DNA of 59,600 nucleotides from Bacillota bacterium (lineage in GTDB: Bacteria; Bacillota; Clostridia; Lachnospirales; Lachnospiraceae), in assembly GCA_023411225.1 (NCBI GenBank), contig JAEYPA010000163.1, positions 1 to 59,600 of the forward strand, read 5' to 3'. Made by a program: the position numbers and the translations under genes. The notes under the pieces are model-generated. The model saw only the letters and a list, made by a program, of their open reading frames with translations, was not told the origin of the DNA and ran no database searches. How positions within the stretch are numbered: the stretch's first letter is position 1; each line of letters begins with the position of its first letter. This document shows positions 16,848 to 25,121 of the stretch, one piece after another.

Positions 16848-18863
16848 ATGAAATATCGAAGAATACTTATTGTGTGTCTATGGATATTGTTATTGACTTT
16901 TACTGACTGTTCTACATCTAATAATAAAACTGAGGATAATGACGGGATAGATACACCAAAAGTCAAAGTACATACTGATACACCTACGAAAACAGTGGCT
17001 CCTTCGCAGACCACGGCACCATCATCTCTTCCAACAAAAGAGACTGAAGAAGATTTCTATAGTAAGTATGGGGTAGAGTCTCTACCGAAGCAGGCTGTTC
17101 TACCATCCTGTGCAGAAAAAACGGAGACAGAGAACCTATACAGATTAAAAATTGATTTAGGGAATATGCAGAGCATAACTGATCTTTCTGTAGAAAATGA
17201 TGTTATGTTCTGTGTAGATCCAATGCTTGGGGAAGAGCTATTATTTAATATTAACAATGGCAAGCTTTTGAGTAAGATAAAGGAGCAAGGCGATTATATC
17301 AAGAATGGACGCTTCCTGGATGGAGGCGTCTGGACCATTGTCCAGAGTAATCTGGAAACAACCTTCTATGATACGTCAGGTAACCCTACAGTAGTTCGTA
17401 AGGCTGAGGATAAGGGTTGTTATGGTTTATCTTATGTTACACTAGATGGAAAATATGAGATATATGATAATGAGCAGGGAGAGATCTTGGTATACAATTT
17501 CTCTACTGGAAAATCTAAAGTGGTTTATACAGGTAGTGGCTATAATCAACTGGTTAAGGAAACCAATCAGGGATGTATAGTCAGTAATGATTATAATAAT
17601 TACCTGTTGATTGATCCCAATGATGGTACATCGGAACTTCTAATAGATCAAACCAAGGATGACTCTGATGAAAAATACTATGCTTTGTGGCCGTTTTTAT
17701 ACAATGAGACAGAAGAAGAGGTAGCACTGTATCCATCTCAGGACATGACACAAAAGATAACAATAAAAAAACATGATGAACAGCAATATGCAGCAGATTT
17801 TTCTATGGGTATTTTTGTGACTGCAAGCAATGCCACACCGTATGTTATCTCATTTTATAATCTTCGTACAGAGGAGATACTTGGAACAATTACCTCTTCA
17901 TCTGATATGTTATTAGGCTCTGTAAAGATATTGGACAACGGGTTTGCCCTAATCAGTAGTCAAAAGGATGAAAAGATTGAAATCTACCTCTATGATTTGG
18001 TATCTCAGCGAAAAACGGAACAATGTCAGGTTACTTATGGAGAAAGGAAGCAAGAAGAAGAAAGCAACCCACTGGTAAAGGAATTAAATGAAACCTATGG
18101 AATAAAGATATTCTATGGAGATAAGTGTATAGTTACTAATACGGATAAAAAAGTAGCTCCACTAACGGATGCCAAACAGATTGATGATAGCATCAGGTAC
18201 CTGAAAGTCTTTCTTGAACAACTCCCTAAAGGGTTGACCCAGGAAATGTACAAAGGGGTTAAAAGAGGACTGAACATTTATCTTGGTGGTAAGATTACCG
18301 ATATCAACGATAAAACAATAAGCATAGGAGGTTTCTGTTTTTTAACTGGATCTGATAGAATAGGTGTGGTGGTAGATGCTTCTTGTTCCAATGAATTATT
18401 ATGTTCGACCTTAGCTCACGAGTTTTCTCATGCTTTCGAGTATAAGATTCAGGACGTCTCAGGAAGGACTGGAACAGATTATCTGGGAAATTGGGAAAAA
18501 TTACTTCCATCCAGTATTAAGGAGCCTTATTTTAACACCTACCATATAAGGAACAAGGGAATGGAATATACACCGTACGGAAGTAAAAAAGCAATATGGT
18601 TTGCTGATGAATATTCCCGTACATTTCCTACAGAAGATCGGGCTAGAATGTTTGAATATATGTTTATGCCGGAGGATGGAAAGATATCTTGGTATATAGA
18701 TTATAAAAACCTAAAATATAAGGCAAGATATTATTCTCTTATGCTACGGGCTTGCTTTGAAAGTTGTAAGAATGCAAAAAAATTGGTTTGGGAGCAATAC
18801 ATAGGAAAAATAGACAAAAAAGAGTTTTCTTCTTTAATAAATTTTAATTTTAAAGAGTTATGA
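16848..18863 (+). CDS. Exported protein with beta-propeller-like N-part and HExxH metalloprotease-like C-part
   Basis: ATG 16848 follows AAAGGAGGAAGAATT. The N-terminus (MKYRRILIVCLWILLLTF, then TDC) is a secretion signal. The Cys at ~21 may be a lipid anchor, but Asp at the -1 position is unusual for a lipobox. A Thr/Pro-rich linker follows. Residues ~85-430 contain repeated short beta segments (for example DGKYEIYDNEQGEILVYNFSTG), suggestive of a propeller. The C-terminal part carries LAHEFSHAFEY with the zinc motif H524-E525-x-x-H528, and downstream FPTEDRARMFEYMF, a plausible third-ligand helix. So a surface gluzincin-type peptidase is inferred; the family was not identified. It is flanked by an intact and a decayed copy of the 212-residue gene. 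Confidence 0.7.
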   Translation: MKYRRILIVCLWILLLTFTDCSTSNNKTEDNDGIDTPKVKVHTDTPTKTVAPSQTTAPSSLPTKETEEDFYSKYGVESLPKQAVLPSCAEKTETENLYRLKIDLGNMQSITDLSVENDVMFCVDPMLGEELLFNINNGKLLSKIKEQGDYIKNGRFLDGGVWTIVQSNLETTFYDTSGNPTVVRKAEDKGCYGLSYVTLDGKYEIYDNEQGEILVYNFSTGKSKVVYTGSGYNQLVKETNQGCIVSNDYNNYLLIDPNDGTSELLIDQTKDDSDEKYYALWPFLYNETEEEVALYPSQDMTQKITIKKHDEQQYAADFSMGIFVTASNATPYVISFYNLRTEEILGTITSSSDMLLGSVKILDNGFALISSQKDEKIEIYLYDLVSQRKTEQCQVTYGERKQEEESNPLVKELNETYGIKIFYGDKCIVTNTDKKVAPLTDAKQIDDSIRYLKVFLEQLPKGLTQEMYKGVKRGLNIYLGGKITDINDKTISIGGFCFLTGSDRIGVVVDASCSNELLCSTLAHEFSHAFEYKIQDVSGRTGTDYLGNWEKLLPSSIKEPYFNTYHIRNKGMEYTPYGSKKAIWFADEYSRTFPTEDRARMFEYMFMPEDGKISWYIDYKNLKYKARYYSLMLRACFESCKNAKKLVWEQYIGKIDKKEFSSLINFNFKEL

Positions 18864-19337
18864 TTTTATGTTATATGCAGGCATTTCTGTAAGGAGATGC
18901 CTGTAAGTCTATATATGGGGAGATAGTAGATATCTGCAATCTGACAGACCGCTTCAACAGTAAGTATTCCTTTGGATTCTCCTTGCCTAATGATTTGCAC
19001 ACATTGGCATACTTTCTACGATGATGGTCCCAAAAAACGGACAAGTTCCTGCTCCAGACTCAGACTGTTGTAATCGAAACTTTTAATAAGATTACTTAAA
19101 AAGTATACCGAATTTGTTATGTAACACCAAGAGTATTTTAATTGCAGGAAGATATGGAAATGTTTACGAAAGCAGTGTCAGAAGCACTGGAGTTTGATTA
19201 TCTAATAAAGGCCTAATAATGGTTAATAATCTTAATAATAATTTAATGTTTTTTTAGGTGGAAGTGTGATAATATGTTTTGATTAAACAAAATATGTATG
19301 AAAATGTATGTAAACATATATAGGAGGAGAAAAAAAT
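18864..19337. other. Intergenic scar region with gene remnant
   Basis: Starts with a weak hairpin (CAGGCAT 18878-18884 / ATGCCTG 18897-18903, no T-run). About 180 bases with no recognised gene follow, then the decayed tail of the 212-residue protein gene (19082-19216) and ~120 A/T-rich bases leading to the exporter operon. The exporter's ribosome binding site AGGAGG is at its end. Confidence 0.6.
19082..19216 (+). pseudogene. Decayed C-terminal fragment of the 212-residue protein gene
   Basis: Translation gives FNKIT*KVYRICYVTPRVF*LQEDMEMFTKAVSEALEFDY..., which aligns with the end of the protein at 16039-16677 (FIEKITGDVYRICYLTPKAF, then LQEDLEMFTKAVTEAFEIDY). Two in-frame stops and the loss of everything upstream show it is dead. 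Confidence 0.85.
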
Positions 19338-21842
19338 ATGAGTATAATCTGTAGACACATTTTCCGGAACATTAAATCCCATAAAGGTAGAAGTCTACTT
19401 GTAATTATATCGTTAATTGTGGCTACTGCAGTATTGATTCTGAATGTTACCCTTGGTGATGAGATTGCAAATAAATACGAACAGACATTAAAAAGTGTTT
19501 ATGGAGAATCAGATGTGGGTATTACCATAAAAGAAGGTAAGAATCTAACGGATATGTTGGCTAAGGAATTGGTTCTTGATAAGCTTAACTTAGGTAACAC
19601 TGAGCTAGACACCTTGTTGATTTCTAATGTTGAGGGCTTTGCTAAAATAAATGGTGAAGGCAAACCAACCATGATTAAGGGTATGGATCTTCAGGATGCA
19701 TATAGAATGGATGAGTTCTGTAAGAACTCCATAGAACTAACGGATAATCAACTGGTAGTAAATGGAAAATGTTCTGAAAAATATAACATACATAAGGGAG
19801 ATACCATTACCTTTACATACGGGGATAAGGATTATAAGATGGAAGTGGTAGAAGTGGTTGCTAATTACCGACTTACTTCCATAGAGGAGGATTATCCCTA
19901 TTTTATTAGTAATCTAACGACAGCGAATAAAATGCTAGAGTATGGGGAAGGCTCTGGACTTGAACTATATGTCGATGTAAAAGACAATGAAAAGATAAAA
20001 GAATTTGTTTCCTATTTTAAAGCTCACAATCAGACGATTTCTTGTGAAGAGCTAGTAAACCGGGAGTCTTTGGAGGATGCTATTACTAGTATTACGAGTA
20101 TGCTTACAATTATCTTAGTGATTGTTATTATTATGATCTTCTTTGTAGTAGGTTCCTTAAATAAATTGGTTATCGCAGAGCGTGTCCCTGTTATCGGTAC
20201 ATTTCGAAGTGTTGGAGCAACAAAGAGAAGGATGAACCTGATACTTATTGGTGAAAATGTAGTTTATGGTCTGATTGGTGGAATCATTGGTTCAGCAGCA
20301 GGTTATGTTCTTAATACTATGGTGGCTAAAACATTTATTACAACAAAAGGAGTGGAGTTATCTACGGATAAGGCTGGTATTAAATGGGGCGTATATCTAG
20401 GAGGTATCCTGTTTGCTATTTTGCTAGAGGTAGTAATATCATTAAAGACTATCCTTCGGGCAAATAGAAAACCAATCAAAGAGATTATCTTCAATGTACA
20501 AAGTACCAGATACAAGATTAATAAGAAGAAAAGTTATTTTGGTTTAGGGCTTATTATGATAGCATTGATACTTCAACTTACCAATAGTGATTCCATGTTT
20601 ATGACAAGTCTTGTTGCCATGGCGATTCTTATGATTGGCTGTGCATTTCTTGTACCTGTGTGGCTACGGTTTATTTCAAAAGGAAGCACGATCCTCTTAA
20701 GGAAGATGGGATGGAGCTCAGGGGTCTTAGCCTCCAGAAATATTGGGTATAATAAGACCATTATTTCCTCTTCCACTTTGATGGTGGTAGCCATTGCTTC
20801 TATATTGACCATTTTTAATGTTTCGGTTACCTTTACTAAAATATTTGAATCCTTCCGATACAACAATGATTTTGATGTTGTTGTTGGAAATGTATCTCAA
20901 GAATATGATAAGTATAGTTTTATTAAGGATATGGATGGGGTAACCGCTACGAAACCAATGTATTATATGTTTAGTAATCAGGTAACCTATGGGGAGAATA
21001 AGAGCTTTAGTATTCCACCTAGTTTTCTTATAATTGAGAAGGACAATATGCAAGGAATATTGTTAGACGACCCCTCTTTTGATGTAGATACCCTTAAAGA
21101 TAATGAGATCCTAGTGGATTCTTTCTTCGCAAAGCGGAATCATATTAACATTGGAGATACGCTTACTCTTACGGTAAATGAAAGGAATCTTGAGGGAGAG
21201 CTTACTGTAGTAGGTACAACCAATTCAGCTAAGATGAATTCTCAAAGAAACATCTTTGCCATGAACCGCGCAACTTATCTGAAGAACTTCACTACTATAC
21301 CTTTAATGATTCAGGTATACTTAAAGGATGGAGTGGATCCAGAGAAATTTATTGAGCAATTAAAGGGTGAGATAAAGGAGTTTAATGTATATTTTAAGTC
21401 GTTTGAGCAGTATATAGATGAACAGGAACAGCAGACAGCAGGTGTTATGAATGTTTTCTATGTGATTATTGGTTTAGCTGTCGGTCTTTCTTTTGTAGGG
21501 ATTGTAAACAATCAGATCATAGGATTTATTCAGCGAAAAAGAGAGATTGCAGTGCTAAATTCCACCTGTATGAGTAAGGGTCAGATAATGAAGATGTTAT
21601 TTACAGAGACACTACTTACCAGTATCATATCAGGACTTATTGCCTGTATCGTAGTCATACCATCTGTTTATATGGTAAATACTGCCATGGAAGGCATAAG
21701 TTTGCATCTAAATATTGGATATAATCTGATGGCTTCAATTGGATTTGTAGGAATTGTGGTACTGATATTATTGTTAACTACATTAAATCCATTGCATCGA
21801 ATAAGAAAAATGAATATAGTGGAAGAAATCAAATATGAATAG
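19338..21842 (+). CDS. ABC exporter permease with two FtsX domains
   Basis: An 834-residue membrane protein. An N-terminal helix (~18-40) and extracytoplasmic domain precede the first FtsX block (helices ~255-280, ~300-330, ~345-370). A second pair of helices (~400-445), a second extracytoplasmic domain and a C-terminal FtsX block (~695-720, ~750-775, ~790-820) follow. The plan matches permeases of LolCDE/MacB-like and antimicrobial-peptide exporters with an internally duplicated architecture. AGGAGG precedes the ATG. The cognate ATPase overlaps its 3' end. Substrate unknown. No two-component genes are adjacent, so a Bce-type sensing module is not supported. Confidence 0.9.
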   Translation: MSIICRHIFRNIKSHKGRSLLVIISLIVATAVLILNVTLGDEIANKYEQTLKSVYGESDVGITIKEGKNLTDMLAKELVLDKLNLGNTELDTLLISNVEGFAKINGEGKPTMIKGMDLQDAYRMDEFCKNSIELTDNQLVVNGKCSEKYNIHKGDTITFTYGDKDYKMEVVEVVANYRLTSIEEDYPYFISNLTTANKMLEYGEGSGLELYVDVKDNEKIKEFVSYFKAHNQTISCEELVNRESLEDAITSITSMLTIILVIVIIMIFFVVGSLNKLVIAERVPVIGTFRSVGATKRRMNLILIGENVVYGLIGGIIGSAAGYVLNTMVAKTFITTKGVELSTDKAGIKWGVYLGGILFAILLEVVISLKTILRANRKPIKEIIFNVQSTRYKINKKKSYFGLGLIMIALILQLTNSDSMFMTSLVAMAILMIGCAFLVPVWLRFISKGSTILLRKMGWSSGVLASRNIGYNKTIISSSTLMVVAIASILTIFNVSVTFTKIFESFRYNNDFDVVVGNVSQEYDKYSFIKDMDGVTATKPMYYMFSNQVTYGENKSFSIPPSFLIIEKDNMQGILLDDPSFDVDTLKDNEILVDSFFAKRNHINIGDTLTLTVNERNLEGELTVVGTTNSAKMNSQRNIFAMNRATYLKNFTTIPLMIQVYLKDGVDPEKFIEQLKGEIKEFNVYFKSFEQYIDEQEQQTAGVMNVFYVIIGLAVGLSFVGIVNNQIIGFIQRKREIAVLNSTCMSKGQIMKMLFTETLLTSIISGLIACIVVIPSVYMVNTAMEGISLHLNIGYNLMASIGFVGIVVLILLLTTLNPLHRIRKMNIVEEIKYE

Positions 21843-21855
21843 AGGGGGCAATAAA

Positions 21856-22533
21856 TTGAGTAAGATAATTGAAGTTAAGAATCTATCCAAAGAATTTGGA
21901 CAGGGAGAAAATAGAGTAAAAGTGTTAAAGGATCTTTCTTTTTCCATCGAAAAAGGAGAATTTGTCTCCATTATGGGCCCATCTGGTTGTGGTAAATCCA
22001 CCTTGCTATATCAGTTAGGTGCACTAGATCAGCCAACAGCTGGAGAAGTACTTATTGACGAGAAAGATATCAATGTAATGAAAGAGAGGGAATTGGCTCA
22101 GATGAGAAGAAAGAAGATAGGCTTTGTATTTCAGTTTTACAATCTGGTACAAAATTTGTCTGTGGAAGAGAATATACTCTTACCAGTTATTATGGATGGG
22201 AAGAAGGAAAAAGATTATAAAAAGAAGTTAAATGAACTTCTTAGAGCCATCGGATTATTTGATAAGAAAAAGAGCTTGCCTAGTCAGCTTTCCGGTGGAC
22301 AACAACAGAGAGTATCCATTGCCAGGGCAGTAATTATGAGTCCGGATTTGATACTGGCTGATGAGCCAATTGGTAACTTGGATAGCCAGTCTGGAGAAGA
22401 GATTATGAAGCTGTTTAAGAAAATCAATGAAGAGGAGAACATTACCATTGTTCAGGTGACACACTCTAAGGAGTCAGCTGAGTATGGTAATCGAGTCATT
22501 AACTTAAAAGATGGTGTTATTATTTCAAAATAA
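21856..22533 (+). CDS. ABC exporter ATPase (LolD/MacB type)
   Basis: Energises the 834-residue permease. Walker A GPSGCGKST, Q-loop VFQFYNL, signature LSGGQQQRVSIARAV, Walker B LILADEPIGNLDS (Ile replaces the usual Thr in DEPTGNLD) and H-loop VTHSKE, where Ser replaces the common Asp. The start was set at TTG 21856 because GAGGGGG lies seven bases upstream; an ATG at 21835 in the same frame is inside the permease gene and ahead of the ribosome binding site. Its 3' end was once duplicated: a fragment survives at 14975-15058. Confidence 0.9.
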   Translation: MSKIIEVKNLSKEFGQGENRVKVLKDLSFSIEKGEFVSIMGPSGCGKSTLLYQLGALDQPTAGEVLIDEKDINVMKERELAQMRRKKIGFVFQFYNLVQNLSVEENILLPVIMDGKKEKDYKKKLNELLRAIGLFDKKKSLPSQLSGGQQQRVSIARAVIMSPDLILADEPIGNLDSQSGEEIMKLFKKINEEENITIVQVTHSKESAEYGNRVINLKDGVIISK

Positions 22534-22544
22534 GGAGAAGAATT

Positions 22545-23150
22545 ATGATTAAGAATATAGTATTAGATGTGGGTGGCGTATTAGTTGATTTTCGATGGAA
22601 AGAGTTAATGTTGGATCTAGGGTTCTCTAAGGAGACTATAGAGCATTTACGACAAGAAATGATTATGTCCCCTTTATGGCATGAGTTTGATAGAGGAGTT
22701 ATTGATCATGAAACAATGATTGCTATGTTTAAAGAAAACAATCCTGGTTATGAGAATGATATCGATTTATTGTTTCAAAATGCAGAGGATCTAGTGATGC
22801 AGTTTGACTATACCAATGCATTTATAAGGGAATTAAAGGATCAGGGTTATATGGTATACATACTATCCAATTATCCGGAGTACATCTTTTCTATTCATGC
22901 GAAAACAAGGTTTTCTTTTCTTCCCTATATAGACGGAAAGGTGGTATCAGGGTTCGTTAAAATGATAAAACCCGATAGAGATATCTATGAGTATCTTCTA
23001 CATACATACGATTTAAAGCCAGAGGAATGCGTATTTCTTGATGATTTACCAAAGAATATTCATACTGCGCGTGAACTTGGTATGAAGGGGATTGTATTTA
23101 CTTCTTATAAACAGGCAAGAGAAGAATTAGAAAAATTAATAACGTTATAG
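22545..23150 (+). CDS. HAD-superfamily hydrolase (subfamily IA, YihX-like)
   Basis: A 201-residue phosphatase-like protein. HAD motif I is DVGGVLVDF (nucleophile Asp8; Gly in place of the second Asp as in YihX-type members), motif II YILSN, motif III KPDRDIY and motif IV VFLDDLPKN, with an alpha-helical cap between motifs I and II. A sugar phosphate or similar small substrate is expected (family knowledge). It begins 12 bases after the ATPase with AAGGAGAAG, so it is probably cotranscribed with the exporter. It is followed by a strong hairpin. Confidence 0.9.
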   Translation: MIKNIVLDVGGVLVDFRWKELMLDLGFSKETIEHLRQEMIMSPLWHEFDRGVIDHETMIAMFKENNPGYENDIDLLFQNAEDLVMQFDYTNAFIRELKDQGYMVYILSNYPEYIFSIHAKTRFSFLPYIDGKVVSGFVKMIKPDRDIYEYLLHTYDLKPEECVFLDDLPKNIHTARELGMKGIVFTSYKQAREELEKLITL

Positions 23151-23151
23151 A

Positions 23152-23194
23152 AAAGAGGTGTTAGTTGAGGAGATACGTCAACTAACACCTCTTT
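23152..23194 (+). terminator. Long hairpin after the HAD gene
   Basis: A perfect 17-bp stem (AAAGAGGTGTTAGTTGA with its complement at 23178-23194) and a 9-base loop, begun two bases after the stop codon. The stem ends in TTT and is then followed by GTTG, so the U-tract is short. Symmetric A/T ends would allow bidirectional action. Confidence 0.7.
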
Positions 23195-23315
23195 GTTGAA
23201 ATGTGTCGAAATAGGATTTTCTAGTAAGAATAAATGTGGTATATTGAATATGATATTATGTGATAGAAAAGGTTAACTACAAAAGAAAACGATTTTCGTA
23301 AAGGAGCAAAGGATA

Positions 23316-24953
23316 ATGACATTTTCAAACGTAATCGGATTAATGGGGGGTCTTGCCCTATTTATTTTTGGTATGAATCTTATGGGGGCTGGATTGAAGC
23401 AGGTGGCTGGATCTTGCCTTAAGAGAATTTTAGAGAGACTTACTACAAATAGGGTGGTAGGAATGTTGGTTGGTACAGCACTGACGGCATTAATTCAGAG
23501 CTCCAATGCTATGTGTGTCATGGTGGTGGGATTTGTAAACGCAGAAATGATGACATTAGAGAGATCTGTTGGTGTATTAATGGGGTCAAAAATTGGTACC
23601 ACTGTTACCGGTCAGCTGATAGCCTTTAATATTACTGAAATTGCACCTATTATTGCCTTTTTAGGTGTAGCAATTACTATGGTGACAAAGAAAAAACAGA
23701 TTAACTATATAGGTCAGATTATTGCTAGCCTTGGAGTATTGTTTATTGGTTTAGGAATGATGAGTGGGTCCATGGAGCCCCTGAAGGATTTACCATGGTT
23801 TATAGAGATACTACATAAACTATCCAATCCGATTTTGGCTGTATTGGTGGGAACTATTTTTACGGTAATCGTGCAAAGTGCCTCAGCCTCTGTAGGTGTT
23901 CTACAAGTTATGGCAGCCAGTGGAATTATTGGCTTTAGGCCAGCCTTTTTCGTTATGATTGGTATGAATATAGGTGCCAGTGTGGCCCCTGTGTTAGCTT
24001 CTATCGGTGGGAGAAAGGATGCCAAAAGATGTGCCCTTATTGTGGTATTAATTCATACAATCGGACTGGCACTGTTTTTAGTGTTGACCAATGTTCTTCC
24101 TGTACTGGAATGGATTGCTTCCACTTCCAGCGACTTCAGTAGGCAGGTTGCTAATGCCAATACTATATTTAATGTAGTGACTGCGCTGGTATTATTGCCA
24201 TTTACCACTCAGATTGCCAAGCTATCCCGTTTGATGATCAGGGGAAGTGATAGAGAGCAGACTATGGGGCTTCGTTATATCACAGAGGCAGTAAAGCAGG
24301 CACCTGCGGTATTACTGGAGCAGATAGATGCTGAAGTAAGAAGAATGGAGAACCTAGTAAAAACAAACCTTACCGATGCTACAAAAACCTACTTTACTGA
24401 TAAAAAATGTGATAGGGCGGCCTTTGATGTTAATGAAGAGATTATAGATTATCTAAACAAGGGAATTGCAGATGCTTTGGTAAGAGTGACAATGATGGAT
24501 GCCTCAGTACAGGAAGCAAGGCATGCAGGTAACTTATTTCATGTGATCAGTGATCTGGAACGTATCGGGGATCATTCGGAAAATATGGTTACTTATAGTA
24601 ATCGAATGATTGAAGAGAAGAAGCACTTTTCTACAGCGGCTCAAAAAGAATTACAACAGCTGGTTGAGATGGTTTACAGTATCTTTGAAGAATCCTGTAG
24701 GCAACTATTTAATCCAGACCAAGCAACTTATGATGATATATATCAATTAGAAGAAAGAATAGATAACGCAGTAGATAATATGAAAAATCAACATATTATC
24801 CGTTTACAGGATATGACATGCAACTCCGAACAGGGTATGTATTTTGTAGAAACATTAACGGATTTGGAACGTATAGCGGATCATTGTTTAAACATTGCCC
24901 AAGCAGCAAAGATTCGTTACCATCACTCTGAAAAAGCTGAACTTTCGCAGTGA
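23316..24953 (+). CDS. Na+/phosphate cotransporter family protein with PhoU-like domain
   Basis: Membrane part (residues ~1-310) with the duplicated Na_Pi_cotrans signatures: GMNLMGAGLKQVAG, IQSSNAMCVMVVGFV in the first half and VQSASASVGVLQVMAASG in the second. A C-terminal helical PhoU-like domain (~345-540) has two copies of the DLERI-DH motif (SDLERIGDHSEN and TDLERIADHCLN). This is the usual Firmicute Na/Pi-PhoU fusion for low-affinity phosphate movement. The start has AAGGAGCAAAGG upstream. Monocistronic by position. Confidence 0.92.
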   Translation: MTFSNVIGLMGGLALFIFGMNLMGAGLKQVAGSCLKRILERLTTNRVVGMLVGTALTALIQSSNAMCVMVVGFVNAEMMTLERSVGVLMGSKIGTTVTGQLIAFNITEIAPIIAFLGVAITMVTKKKQINYIGQIIASLGVLFIGLGMMSGSMEPLKDLPWFIEILHKLSNPILAVLVGTIFTVIVQSASASVGVLQVMAASGIIGFRPAFFVMIGMNIGASVAPVLASIGGRKDAKRCALIVVLIHTIGLALFLVLTNVLPVLEWIASTSSDFSRQVANANTIFNVVTALVLLPFTTQIAKLSRLMIRGSDREQTMGLRYITEAVKQAPAVLLEQIDAEVRRMENLVKTNLTDATKTYFTDKKCDRAAFDVNEEIIDYLNKGIADALVRVTMMDASVQEARHAGNLFHVISDLERIGDHSENMVTYSNRMIEEKKHFSTAAQKELQQLVEMVYSIFEESCRQLFNPDQATYDDIYQLEERIDNAVDNMKNQHIIRLQDMTCNSEQGMYFVETLTDLERIADHCLNIAQAAKIRYHHSEKAELSQ

Positions 24954-24974
24954 GAACAAATTATGGCCATAACG

Positions 24975-25003
24975 TTGACAAAATAAGTAGTTGGTTATAG
25001 AAT
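24975..25003 (+). promoter_or_regulatory. Sigma-A promoter before the acyl-CoA ligase gene
   Basis: TTGACA (24975-24980), 17-bp spacer, TAGAAT (24998-25003), ~118 bases before the ATG. Good -35, one mismatch in -10. Confidence 0.6.
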
Positions 25004-25121
25004 AACTTTAGTAAGTAAAAGCGTTAAAGGGTTAAATGGATGAATTCATGTATGAGGAAGATCGTCTTTTAACCCGGTAATCAACAAGGCTTATAATACA
25101 GTTTAGATAAGGGGATTCGTT

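Noticed and set aside
18930..19050. Possible reverse-strand coding fragment (QIIRQGESKGILTVEAV)
   Set aside because: A short open stretch without start, ribosome binding site or a family I can name; could be chance. Left inside the gene-free interval.
19338..22533. Bce-type antibiotic-sensing exporter
   Set aside because: No adjacent sensor kinase/regulator pair, and the permease has two FtsX blocks with two outside domains rather than the Bce layout.
23152..23194. CRISPR-like or attachment-site interpretation of the long perfect inverted repeat
   Set aside because: Single copy, placed right after a stop codon; a terminator hairpin explains it.
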